Positions 42,896 to 55,300 of a DNA stretch of 64,000 bases are shown piece after piece; the first letter of the stretch is position 1; each line of letters opens with the position of its first letter. The notes under the pieces are model-generated. The model had not been told where the DNA came from. It searched no databases and worked only from the letters and a program-made list of their open reading frames with translations. Source of the stretch: Eupeodes corollae. Its lineage: Eukaryota > Arthropoda > Insecta > Diptera > Syrphidae. The DNA is taken from NCBI RefSeq assembly GCF_945859685.1, contig NC_079147.1, forward strand, positions 52,048,946 through 52,112,945. Reading direction: 5' to 3'. Position numbers and translations under genes: made by a program.

Positions 42896-45783
42896 ACCTA
42901 AAGGGTAAAAATCTGAGATGAAGGCAAATAAATTTACTTATCAATGAATTTCATTGTTTAATTCAACAAGTTTTTCATTGTCCCTATACCGTGAAAGAAC
43001 TTTATTTAGATATTTTCCTTCGTTTCTCTTCGGGCATGCCACGTTAGAAGAATCGCCCACCACACTATATACAGCGGCAGATTATTTACAGTTCATAATA
43101 AATCGTCTCCAGAATCCTGCTCCATCACTTACGGGAAACATTCCAATGAATATAAAAAAAAAACAATACTCAACCTCTTTGAGAGTCATAAGCCTTTAGT
43201 AATAATAAAATCACTTGTTCTTCTTATTAAAAAATAATAATTCTATTAAATCGAATTGATTATTTTTTTTTAAGTCTAAAGTCTTGAAGTCTTCTTTAAT
43301 GGCAAAACTGACAGAAGATAAATTCAATCGCGCCCATACAAACAATAAATAGAATTAATAACAAATAGACTGACATTCAGATGTTCAAGTCTCTTATCGC
43401 CTCGTAGTACCAAACATCCACCGCATATCCCCAAGTTTCTTCATCTCTCTTCTTTATCGAAGTTAGAATAAAAAAACGAAAATGAAAACTTCATAATGTA
43501 GTTAATACGCATCAGCAACAACAGCAGCAGCAACAACAAACCACACGCTTGTAATGTACCTAGATTTATAAGAAAAGGTGGAGGCCCCGCAAGAAAAGAA
43601 GTGGGCCGACTTTTAGAGGTCGACGTGTGCTCCAACTCTGGCTTAAGCCCCGCACAAAATCCATTGCAACACAGCCTTCTTTTCAAAGTTGCATATACAC
43701 TTATGTATATGTTACCTGTTATATTGTTGCTGAATTGATTCAGCAACATTCCAACGCTAGCTCCATCTTGTGACGGAACTAAAACAACCATCTCTATAAT
43801 ACTTTGTCCCAAGAGAAATAAAATACAAAACCAAGACCAAGATGCAATAATCCAAAGAATACAAATTTGGTATAACTGCATTTTCAATAAAATTGCCTAA
43901 TAGATTGATCAACTTGAAATACCACCAACATCAACAAACAACAACAACTTCGCATCAAGTTTCTACAAACCAAATCTCGAAGAAAGAAACGACAACTTTA
44001 GATTTCACTTTGTTGCAATTGATTTGGATTTAAACTCGGATTCGTAAAGTTAATAAATTAAACGTCAGAAATGGCGTAGGCCACCGCGCTGGCACCCACT
44101 GCTGCAACGCAACCGTCAAGCCATTGTTTGTAAGCGTATTAAAATAAGGTAACGTGTAGGCCCAAATTGTTATTCACAATCTCTTTTTATTTTAGTTTTT
44201 AAGTCATAGTTTCTTGGGGAACGATTTCGCCTGTCATTTGATTTCTTATCTTTTTTTACGGTGGTCAGTCAGAACTCAAAGCTCAGAGTCAAAGTTTTAA
44301 AGTTACAGGCGACCACGGCGGATGCGATGAATGAATGACATGAGTTTTGGAGGAGCCACCAAATCGGAACCAGCAGCGGTGTGTTATTCACAATACACTA
44401 GTGGGCGATTGCTGATGATGGTTCATTCAAGATCACACTATTCACAGTCACCGTCACCATTCACTGGAATTCGAACTCACTTATGAATGAACGAGTTGTT
44501 GTTTTTGAATTTCTTGAATTTCGAATTTCGATTGCGCGATTTGCGGAGGCTTGTGTGATTTTTATTTCACCGGTTTTAATAATTAATCGCTGGCTGATAA
44601 AATGGTTAATTCATCGATTCCAGGTTGGTGTAAATCTGCCAAAAACGGAAACCTAATGAATGACAAGCTTACAGCACCGTCACCAGTGGAGTTTGGACAC
44701 CAATAGCAGGTCTTTAAGCAAGACACATCGGATGGACAAATAGCCGGATGGCGTGGCGTTACATTGAACCCACGCATAACCAACATAACCAAGAGTGACA
44801 TTTTGCTTATGGGAAATTAATTAAAAAAGTATCATTCACGATGAACATGTTGTTTGCTGATGTTGTTGGAAGTTATTAATTTATTAAGTAATTGGGGTGG
44901 ATTTAATGTCAGCGAATTTGTGGGAGCTAAACTAGTGGCGACAGTTGCCATTATTTAGTCAGTCTTTCAGTCTTTCTGCAACAAAAAAAAAACAGCTTTC
45001 GATCTTTCGATGGGAAAACATATGCGCCAACTTGTAATAGATAATAATCATCTTGATTGTGGAAAAAAAGAGTGCTCACATTTTGCTGTTAAATAAATGC
45101 TAACTCAATCTTAAAGATACTTGAAGTTTGCGCGCTTTCAAAATGAGCCATGAGATGTCAATTACCACTGAATATGACTTCCATTTGATAAAGTCTATAA
45201 TATTGCAACACATTTGGTAAGTACGGTACGGTATAATATGGCATCGACATTTATGGATTATCGGACTTTGCTTCAAGGCATAATTAATAACAATTTTGAT
45301 GTGATTTAGCTAAATTATAAAATATATACATATGTATGTACGACGTACATATACAACAACGTTTAAGTCTATAACTATGTGAATTTTTTTGTTTTATATT
45401 GGAAGAGAGGGAGAGAGGCATTTAAGAGTTATTGTTGATGATGTCAGTTTTGGTATTTAGGTGCATTATGTCATTAGAATAAGATTTCTCAAATTGTTTG
45501 CTTTTTTCGGTGGAGAAAAAATCTGACATCAAGGTATTTTACCTTAAATTATCAGTCAATTGTTATTTCAACATAAGTGACATAAATGCTTAATATTTAT
45601 TACATAAGAAATATTCCCTGATAATTAAATAAGTATTACGAACAATAGCTTTTTACTTGGGCTTAATTGAAGCCCAAGTAAACCAATGGGTTTTCCTTTA
45701 AGAGGTTTAATTTTGAATGTCCTGATATATTTAGACAGCTGTCACCTTTATAATTATTTCACATTTAACAAGTTGAAACTATA
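42896..45783. other. No gene recognised
   Basis: A 2.9-kb stretch with moderate GC at 43960-44560. CAG/CAA repeats near 43510 produce a Leu-rich 148-codon frame on the minus strand (43441-43887). A 72-codon minus frame at 44583-44801 (Cys-containing) resembles nothing I know. It could hold unrecognised regulatory or exon sequence of a host gene, but I cannot support one. Confidence 0.4.
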
Positions 45784-48775
45784 CCTACTTACTAAAGGTT
45801 GCTAGCTAGGTGTCTCTAGTTTCGCGCTTCCAAATTGGGTGAGGGCACTTTCCACTTCGGTGCGCCACCTGATCAGCGGTCTTCCGCTACTGCGCTGTCC
45901 TGTGAGTGTGGATTCGAAGACTTTTAAGGCCGGAGCATTGGTTCCCATGCGCCCTACGTGAGTCTACGTCGCTGTACAGCCCGAACAGCACGTGTCGTTC
46001 CATCTTCTCCTCCACTCCCCTTCGATGCATACGGGACCGTAGATCACACGAAGAACTTTTCTCTCGAAGCGACCCAAGGTGCTTTCATCCGCTTTTGTCA
46101 TAGTCCATGCTTCCGCACTGTATAGCAGGACGGGGATAATAAGGGTCTTATATAGCAACACTTTGGTCCCTCGAGAGAGGTTAGCAAGAGTTATTTTCGT
46201 TTGATCTCAGCGCTGGTGTTGTTTTCTGCGTTTAGAGCGGAGCCTATGTAGACGAAGTCCTTGACTACCTCAAAGTTACGTCTGTCGATGGTGACGTTTT
46301 GCCCTCATTAACCGTTAAGCCCATTTTTGCCGCCTCTGCTTCAATACTCACAAAAGCCCCATAGACATCACGCTGAGTTCTTCCGATTATGTCAATGTCA
46401 TCATCATATGCTAGGAATTGGACAGAATTTTGAAAGATGGTGCTTCTAGTGGTGACGTGTGAGGTCTGCACTATTCTTTCAAGTGCGATGTTAAAAAAAT
46501 CGCATGACAGCACGACACACCTTGCCTAAAACCTTTTTGGACATCGAAAGGTTCCGTTAAGTTGTTTCCAACTTTTATGGAGCAGCTTGAATTCTCCATA
46601 GTCATCCTGCACAAACGGGCGAGTTTGGTAGGGATGCCAAAACTAGACATGGCTCTATACAGCTCGTCTCTGTAGATTCTGTCATATTCGGCCTTGAAAT
46701 CGATGAAAATGGTGGGTGTCGATTTGATGTATTTGGGTTTTTTCGAGGATCTCCCGTGATGTGGATATTTGATCGACTATGAACTTTCCATGTCTAAAAC
46801 CACACTGATAAAGACCTATCCGGATGTTGACGATGATCTTTGGATTACGGCAGAGAAGATTTTGAAAGCGATGTTAATAGACTGATTCCTCTAAAGTTAT
46901 TGCAGTTAAGAGGGTCTCTTTTTTTCAGAATCGGGCAAACAATACTGAAGTTCCATTCATCGGGCATGCTTTCTTCCGACCATATCTTACAGATAAGTTG
47001 GTGCATGCTTCTAACCAACTTATCTGCAGCTGCTTTAAAAAGCTCTGCACTCAAGCCATCCGCTCCAACGGCTTTATCGGACTTCAGCTTAGATATGGCA
47101 ATCTTTACTTCGTCTAAGTCGGGAGGATGGGATTGTTGGCTTTTGTCGTCTATATTGAATGGATCATCCTGCCTGACAGCGGAATTCAGTTCTTCGTCGC
47201 CGTTATACAATCTGCAGAAGTGGTCCTTCCATATCCTCAGCATTGACTGCGGTTCCACTATGATGTTTCCACTTTCGTCTTTTTGCAGCCTTCGGTTCTA
47301 GTTTTATGTACCTGTGAATTTCGTTTCACCTGTTCATAAAACTTTCGAACTTCATTCCTGCTTTTAAACCTTCCAATATCTTCGACAGCACGATTTTCAT
47401 GCTCTCTCTGTTTTTTCTTCTGAGAAGTCGGTGTTCCTTTCTCCGCTTTTGGTCATAGAGCTCATGAGCAGCTCTCGTCCTTTTATGCAGCGCCGCTTTG
47501 CGTGCCTGTTGTTTGGCTGCATTTGCCTGCCGACATTTCTCATCAAACCAGGGGTTCCTTGTTGGTGGTTGCTTAAGACCCAGCACGTCAGAGGTGGCTT
47601 CTCTGATTTCATCTTGTCAATGTTGCCACTGGTTTTCGATTCATATTGTGTTAGCGGCAGAGGACTTCGAGAGAGGTTACATGTAACTCGGTCAGAAAAG
47701 GATTTGGCGATCTCTTGCGATTGTAGCCGTTCGAAGTTGTACCTTCTCCTAGCATTTTCCTGTTTGGTTCGAGTCGATGTTAGCTTCTCGGAAAGTTCGG
47801 GCATCCATGATGCTGGAAGTGTGTCTGGCGTTGATCGCAATAAAGTCAATCTGGTTGACGGTAGATTGATCTGGAGAACTCCAAGTTCCCTCTTTTGATG
47901 TTGAGGTGTTGAAAACGCATACTGGCTACCATGACGTTTTGGTCGGTAGCAAAATCTATAAGCCTGAATCCGTTGTCGGAAGTGTTGTCGTACAGGCTGT
48001 TTTTCTCGATTATTCCACCAAAGATGTCTTCCCTTCCAACTTAGCATTAAAATCGCCCAGGAAATTTTTAATATCGTAGCAAGGTCACCCGTCGCATGAT
48101 GGTTAGTGCATTGGACTGTCATGCCAGAGGTCTTGGGTTCGATCCCCGCCTATGCCATCTAAAGTTTTTTCACTGGTACTGGCTTTTGCGAGGAATTGAC
48201 AAATTCACCAAGAAAAGTGCTTTCTCAAATTACCGTTCGGATTTAGCTTAAAACTGTAAGTCCCCTCAATCCCTGCAATAACTCGCACACAGGAATGGTT
48301 GAGAGTTGTAAGTCACTAGGCCCTAGTTATCAACGGACTGTTGTGCGACCTAAATTATTTATTTTTAGCTAGGTCACCGCTCAAATGTTTTGTCTAAGAG
48401 CTCGAAGAACATATCTTTAATTTGCCGAATTTAGGCTTGATGCGGATGACATGAGGTGCTCGTTGATGTACCTATAGCTCGAGACTTCTTGCCTAAGTCT
48501 GGCTCCACTGACAAGTCCGCATCCAAATAAGCGCTGTTGGTTTTCACGGTAGCAGTCCGGCCCATCCCATCGTTTTTTCTGGATGGTGGTGATGTGTGCT
48601 TTATAGTGGTATAGGGCCTCCGCTAATTCTTCGGCCGCACGTGGTCTGTTAAGGGACCTAAAATTCCACGTGCATATCCGAAGTTCGTTGTTCTTAATTC
48701 GTTTGCGTAAGGTTAACAACAGTAAATCCGTCCGTATCCGAGGGTTTTTGGTGCTTCGCAACTAGGACTTTTGAA
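45784..48775 (-). mobile_element. RTE-like LINE, copy C, carrying a nested SINE
   Basis: Same family as copy A. On the minus strand the endonuclease start is ICTWNFRSLNRPRAAEELAE (48660-48600). Endonuclease and linker continue through 48060-47330 (KRRCIKGRELL region) and RT through 47258-46845 (MLRIWKDHFCRLYNGDEELN, GADGLSAELFKAAADKL). DIDIIGRTQRDV lies at 46450-46400 and VLRVIYGPVCIEGEWRRRW near 46050. The 3' end near 45784 keeps TTACTTAC. A SINE interrupts the endonuclease at 48089-48365. Multiple frameshifts inactivate it. Confidence 0.82.
48077..48377 (+). mobile_element. tRNA-derived SINE, copy 3, nested in an RTE-like LINE
   Basis: The body is 48089-48365, with head CGCATGATGGTTAGTG, B box GGTTCGATCCC and an AT-rich tail. 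The target duplication TAGCAAGGTCAC (48077-48088) and TAGCTAGGTCAC (48366-48377) matches at 11 of 12 bases. The flanking LINE sequence rejoins as in copy A (ATATCGTAGCTAG...). The head differs by a few bases from copies 1 and 2. Confidence 0.9.
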
Positions 48776-48794
48776 CAGTATTAAAAAAGCGTTC

Positions 48795-49170
48795 AAAATG
48801 ATTGTTGGTAATAACATCGTTTACTCATTTACTCGACTTGAACACCGTCGTTAATTGTCCTGTTTCACCCTTTTTTACCATTATTTTCTTATTCTTAACA
48901 TTTCGAGCGTATCACGTGTGTCTCCAGAAATGCTCATCACAACATCCTATCGAGAACGATTATAGTTGTTAGAAAGATTCGTTTTTTAGCCGTACTACGC
49001 GGATGTAGAATGCTCGACGACATTCTGTTCTTAGCTGTCAATGCAATATTCTGACATTCAAAACCAATGTTCACTGACAAGTCCTTTCAAATCTCGTTTT
49101 TCTTTTTAAATGCTCGCACCGTGTATTAAACATAAAAAGAACACTCCTTAAGTAAAAAGTAAATAATAAA
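48795..49170 (+). mobile_element. jockey-like LINE (family J), copy 5, 3' fragment
   Basis: Matches the end of the copy at 50620-51770: GAACACCGTCG near 48840, AAATGCTCATCA near 48928, AGAATGCTCGACGA near 49008, AAAACCAATGTTCAC near 49060 and GCTCGCACCGTGT near 49112. The middle of the aligned region is deleted. Noncoding now. Confidence 0.65.
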
Positions 49171-50619
49171 GAAAAGTTACAAACTGTCTATCTTAAGACC
49201 TAAAAGTTATTGAATTTTCCTTTTTAAGGCACATTTGTTAAAAAGTACTTTTGCTTGCATATATGTACATTGTACATGCAACATGTGTATGAAACATTTC
49301 CAGCTCACCCACTAACGCATATAAAATTAGTAAAAGTGAAACTATATCCGCAGAAACACCCGAAATAATCCATAATTTCAATGGTGCATATCTTAATATT
49401 GTGTTGTTTACGGTTTACGCCCATGAGATGCAAATAGCTCCACTCTGTAAAATCTCCATGCTTATAACAAACACTAAATATAAACCTAAGCTAACATTTT
49501 ACTAACTAACAAGTCGTAGCTATAACGTATGTTAATTCATGTGCTGTGCAGTGTGTACAAGTATATGGCCTGTTTCCGGCGTTAACAGGCATTTTCGGAC
49601 GTTCGGGGTGTTGCAGGCGCCTACGCGGAAATTTTCGCGAAACTTTTATGATTTCCATAAGTTTCCTATAAATTGAAATGTACACACATCAAAAAACTAG
49701 AAACTAGGGCATACCGCTCCGAGCTGCAACGTTTATGATTTCCAACACAGCTTCTAATAAAGATACACACTCTCTCTTTAACGTTTCGAAGGATGCGTTT
49801 AAGATGCACTTTTATTCCAAACAAAAACAAAACAAATAAAATCAAAAGTTGTGGTTTTTTTGTTGGTGAGTATAATTTTACATATTTTCCAACTTATAGA
49901 TGAAACTAATAAATTCATCAGATAAAAGAAATTCAAAACAACATTAAGGAGACAGCGTCATCGTAGAATTTCAAGATAAAAATAGTTTGAGAAAAAAATA
50001 AGTGTAATAAATATTTTATGATGTCTAGCGTGCTGCAAGCAGCTCTGGGGAACGTGTGTCGTTGTTGCTGCTGCCGCTGGAGCTGAAGCTAAAGCTAAAG
50101 CTGGAAATATAAGAACCGAATGCCTCCAATGGAAAATAAAAAGTACAAAGAAATTTTTCAGCAACGTGGGCAGGCTTTGAAGTGTCAAATATATATAGAC
50201 GCCTTGATAACGAATAAAGAAACAGGTTGGACTCTTTGAACACCTCCTAGTTTTTAAGTTTAGTTCTGTATTTTTGTTTCTCAAGATATGTATTCATTCT
50301 TGTAAGTACCTTTATACTATTTTTATTTTATACTTTAACACTTGAATATTATACTGCCCACTGTATTTGTATTTTTGGAATGTAAAAGAAACAAAAAATA
50401 ACCATTGCTGTATGGTTTTCGTATGATAATTTCCGTCGGTGGAACTGTTTTTAGTTTTAATTGACGAATACGTTTTAAGAGGGTACTTGTAGGAACATGT
50501 TTAGTATAGTGCATATATTTCTTCGTACATATATATTCCAAATAAACTTCAGTTAAAGAATATAAAAATACCTTCAGAACTCCAGAAGAGTGAAACTAAA
50601 GACGAAGAAAGCAATTTGC
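49171..50619. other. No gene seen
   Basis: AT-rich DNA. Minus-strand frames of 72 and 108 codons at 49958-50284 overlap each other and come from a GCTGAAGCTAAAGCTAAAGC repeat. No conserved motif found. Confidence 0.45.
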
Positions 50620-51770
50620 CAAATTTTGCCAATGCGTGCTTTTGGTATTGAAGAATCTCTTCTTCGTTGGATTAGAAATTAAATTTCTAACCGTTCAATA
50701 CAAGTTGTATTGGATGGTTTCAAGTCTGAAATTCATAAAATAAATGCTGGTGTACCCCAGGGCTCCGTTTTGTCTCCGACTCTATTCCTTACATTCATAA
50801 ACGATCTCTTGTCTGTAACTTCTAATCCATTAAACTGTTTCGCCGACGACAGTAGCCTCAGCTTTTCATATTCGTTTCTAGATTCACATTCTTGTCCTTT
50901 GGATGTGGAATTTAAACGGCAGCGTATGATAAGCTCATTTAATTCTGACCTTGACAGGGGAATCAAAAACAGTGTAGAATTTAATGCTTCGAAAACTCAA
51001 TGCTGTCTCCTGTCGTTAAAGCGTAACCCAACCCCGATGCCGCTATCCATGAGTGGCACTTGCATCCAGGAAACTAATCAACTTTCAGTACTCGGTATGA
51101 ATATCACAGATCACCTCTTATGGAATGATTACATATTCGATATCGCCAAAAATGCTGCCAGGTGCTTAGGATTTCTCCGAAGATGCAAGAAATTTTTCAC
51201 CCCTTCTGATCTGGCTATAATCTACAATTCTTTTATCCGTCCAAAGCTTGAATATTATTCGCATATCTGGGCAGGTGCCCCCAAAACAAGTCTAAATCTC
51301 TTGGATAGAATTCAAAAAATGGCTTTAGAAATGATAGGCGACGGAACTATAATCGAAACATTTACATCGCTAGAACACCGTCGCAATGGTTCATGCCTTT
51401 CGTTATTTTATACATATTTTTACAAACAATGTTCTGTCGAATTAGCCAGTTGCATTCCACCCCTTAAACAATTCAGCCGTAATACTTGCACTTCTAGGAA
51501 TGCTCATCAGTTTACCCTTGAGCTCAATTTCGGTAGTACTGTCCAGTACAGAGATTCTTTCTTAAATCGCACATCGAGAATGTGGAATGCTTTGGCCAAC
51601 TCTGTTTTTTCCTCCCATTTTGATGCTCAGAACTTTAAGACCAATGTGCACCGGTTTCTCCTTTTAAATCCTTCCCTTTTTTCCTAACGCTCGCACTGTG
51701 TTTAAATATAAACATATAAAGGGTACTAATAACCCCTTGAGTGCTTGTGAATAAAAACAAAAAAATTGAA
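50620..51770 (+). mobile_element. jockey-like LINE (family J), copy 3, with open RT half
   Basis: A 325-codon open frame (50710-51687) begins with the DGFKSEIHKINAG segment, then VPQGSVLSPTLFLTFINDLL, the catalytic FADD in LNCFADDSSLSF, the thumb (VLGMNITDHLLWNDY, NAARCLGFLRRCKKFF), IRPKLEYYSHIWAGAP and a C-terminus ending HRFLLLNPSLFS. This is the second half of a LINE reverse transcriptase. The fingers and the first catalytic Asp are missing because the copy is 5'-truncated just upstream. After the stop comes a short 3' UTR with GCTCGCACTGTG and an AATAAA near 51750. It is the least damaged member of its family here. Confidence 0.85.
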
Positions 51771-52359
51771 GTAAATGTTCTTTTTTCACAAAGATGAAAA
51801 CGATAAATTTTATTTTATTGCATTTTTTACCAATTTTCACTTAGTGTTTTCCTTTGTTTTGTATATTTTGTAAATTCCTTTATTTTTATTTTTCCATATT
51901 TACAAGCATTTTACTAATTTTGAAAAGCTTTTGGAATTCTTAAAAAAAACTGTCAATTCTATTTTTATAAAAATTCATACAATTTTGTAAAGTGTGTACT
52001 ATGTACTTCTACTCTGAGCGTCGAACTTGTCGAGTTGTAGAAGCTGAGTAAGGTCAATGATCCTCGAGAATTTATTCCAGATGATTCCTGAAACTAAAGG
52101 GCGTTCTTATCCCTCTACCTTCCAAGAATCTTCACCCATTCCCACATAAACAAGGCATACCAGCCTACGTTTATGTCACCAACTCCCATCCCACCTCCCA
52201 CGTTATAATAGCGAAAAAGCTAGACAGAGCTCCTATCTCCTATGCTCCTTCTCACTCTAGGTAACCTAGCTGAATTGCTGTTACCGAATCCCAATCTTTC
52301 CCTTATAAATCAGAATTATGATTTAACATCAACTGACTCCTAACTCTATCTCTTCCTCC
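51771..52359. other. No gene seen
   Basis: AT-rich at first, then a stretch with CCCACCTCCC-like patches near 52190. A single unit resembling the 174-bp array (AAAAACTGTCAATTCTATTTT) occurs near 51945. No coding motif recognised. Confidence 0.4.
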
Positions 52360-55300
52360 CCAACCACCTCTCATCTTTATTGGGCTGGATCTAAGGTGTT
52401 AAACGGTCCGTGCCGATGTTTAGCCTGGCTGGGGAACCAGTTTCTAACGGAGTATCCCGGATAACTGGCGACCTCCGGATTAACTAGCCTTATCTGTACA
52501 TGCGAATCTCTGTCCAGGCGGACCTCTTTTCTTCGCATCTCATGGGACCAAAGATGTACAAAAACAAAAGGAGGCTGGGATGCGACCCACACTGATAACT
52601 TCCCATCCCATCTGTCGATTTGTCTTGCTTAAAAGTTTGTCTATATGTACTCGTACCAATTTTTACCAAATTTGCGTACCATTTTTTGTAGATTTTATTT
52701 TTTATGAAAAACGGACTGTTGGATTTTTATATAAAAATTACTGAATATCGAAAACAATATTTTCTGTGAAATAAAATAAGTTTGAAGCCAATATTTTACA
52801 TTTTTGAAAAGATATTTGACTCGAAAGTAAATTTTTGCCATGTTTTAGTATTGTTTTTTTTTTTAAGAGTTTTATTTTTTGTAAAAAAAACTGTCAATTC
52901 AATTTTTTTCAAAATTGTATCGAATGTTGAAAACAATATTTCTTATAACATAAAATTAGTTTGAAGCCAATATTACAAATTTTTAAAAAGATATTTGAGT
53001 AGAAAATTGTTAAATTTTGTTTAGGTTTTTAATTTTTTGTAAAAAAACTGTCAATTCGATTTTTCTCAAAATTTGTCCTAATGTTGAAGTGAAAATTACT
53101 TAGAAGCTATTATCTCAAATTTTTGAAAAGATATTTGAGTCGAAAATTATTTTTTACCAAATTTTGTTAATTTTTTTCGGTTTTTAATTTTTTGTAAAAA
53201 CTGTCAATTAGATTTTTTTCAAAATTTTAATGAATGTTGACAACAATTTTTTTTCAAAGATAAAAGTTAATTAAAGCCAATATCTCAAAGTTTTGAAAAA
53301 ATATTTGAGTCGAAAATCAATTTTTACCAACTTTTATTAATTATTTTTAGGTTTTTATTTTTTGTAAAAAAAACTTTTAATTCGATTTTTTTCAATATTT
53401 TTCAGAATGTTGAAAACAATATTTCTTATAAGATAAAATAAGTTTGAAGCCTAAATTTCAAGTATTTATCTTATTATCTGTATAACAAAATTTATTTCAA
53501 ATCCATATCTCTTCTGGTTCTTGAGCTGGTACATACGTACACACACACGCACAGACATCTTTCTAAAAATCTTTGATTTCGACTCTAGGGACCTTGAAAC
53601 GTCGAGAAATGTCAAAATTTTCAATTTGACAAATCGGACCCATTACAATAACTTCCTATGGGAAGTTAAAAATGAAAATAACGACTAGACCGGTATCTCT
53701 TCAGGACCGGGCGGCAGTTTGGCGTCAAAGCCTGTTACCGTATTTCCTGCGGCCATCACAGAGAAGGGAGTAGTGGCTAACCATGGACTCTACTCTGCTG
53801 TTGGTAGCAACAAGAATATGAAGGTAGCGATACCTAATTTCAGTAGTGGCAGGGTTGTGAAAAATGGCCCTACCACTACTAATGAGAGTACATACAGAAA
53901 TGGAAAGGTGAAACTCTCAAAAAGCCTTTATAGACAAAGACGGCAAGCGGTGAGAATCCTTAAGGCCTCTGGTGCATCATCGGGGGCTGAAAGAACACCG
54001 CAGTAAACCACTAGCGCCAAATGGGCTAAAAGCATACTTGCTACAACAAGGACCATAAAGGACTCTACGTCTAAAAGAGAAGGGTCTCTTGAGGGGCCGT
54101 ATTGACACTAAAACGGCCTCGGATGCACAACACCAGTACAAGCTCGCTGTCAGCCGGTTAGGTGAAGTTTGGCCAGGTGCGTAGCTCGAGGTTGTCGCTA
54201 TGGAAGTCCTTCCTAGCAGACCCAGAGCCCGCATTTGGATATCTATCGAACCTGCTGGTATCGAGGAGATTCTCGAGATGATCAGAGTTTGTAACCCGTC
54301 CCTTGCGACGCGCTGGAAGATAGCCAAGCTAGAAGAAGTGAAGGGTCTTTACAGGAGTGCCATTGTGGTACTCAATAAAGAATCCTTGGCTCCTCTAGCC
54401 TTAAACGAGGGCTCCATAAACTATGGATTCGAATTTATTAAAATTCGAATCTATAAAAAAAAAATAAGGTTAACGCAGATAGCGGGCCTCCAAAAACAAC
54501 CGAAGGTAAACTAGCGGTTGGTGGGCCTGGGACGTCGTCTTCTCTCTTAACAAAGGGTGACGATGCACCCATGCCCTCTCCAATCGTGACTCCATCCTCT
54601 ACAAAAGTCGTAGACTGTCCATCCTTAATGGAGACTGAGGACGACCTTAACATGATCCTTCTGAGCGAGGACGAACTCTTGGGTTCATCCTCAGACTCAG
54701 AGAATCAGAACAAAACCGTGGTGGAGGTTGATCTGCCTAATTGTAGCCAAAATGCTGCAGTTAGTACAGATTAATCTCCAACAATCCATAACGGCCTCGG
54801 CCTCACTTTTTCTTCGTCTGGCAAGAAACGGGAAAGACATTATCCTGATCCAAGAGCCATGGATTGTGGGATCCGTTGTTCGAGGACTCCGAACTCCTGG
54901 GTACTACACACTGTGAGTGACAGATAAAGGTGAACCTAGATCTTGCATACTAGTGAAACGTAGCATTAATATATTTTTACTCCATCATTTCAGTGACAAA
55001 GATACCACCGTAGAAACAACCAAAGGAAGTTTCTGGCTAGTGTTCGGTATCTTGGCCATGACTACCTTGGCCATCTCAATGGAAAAAACAATGGAGAAAG
55101 TCGTCGCTGAAGCGGAAAGGAAAAGGATCCGCCTAATTATTGGGAGCGAAGTTAACGCTCATTACACGGTATGGGGAAGTACGAATATCAACGACAGAGG
55201 TGAGTCTCTTTTTGATTATATTATTGGTACTAACCTCTTCGTAAGTAATGTTGGAAATGAACCAACCTTAATAACTAAAACTCGACAAGAAGTTCTAGAG

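Noticed and set aside
43441..43887. Minus-strand open frame of 148 codons with a Leu run
   Set aside because: The Leu run comes from a CAG/CAA repeat read in antisense. No signal, domain or splice support makes it believable.
44583..44801. Minus-strand open frame of 72 codons with several Cys
   Set aside because: No family recognised, no neighbouring exons; kept only as a possibility in the gap entry.
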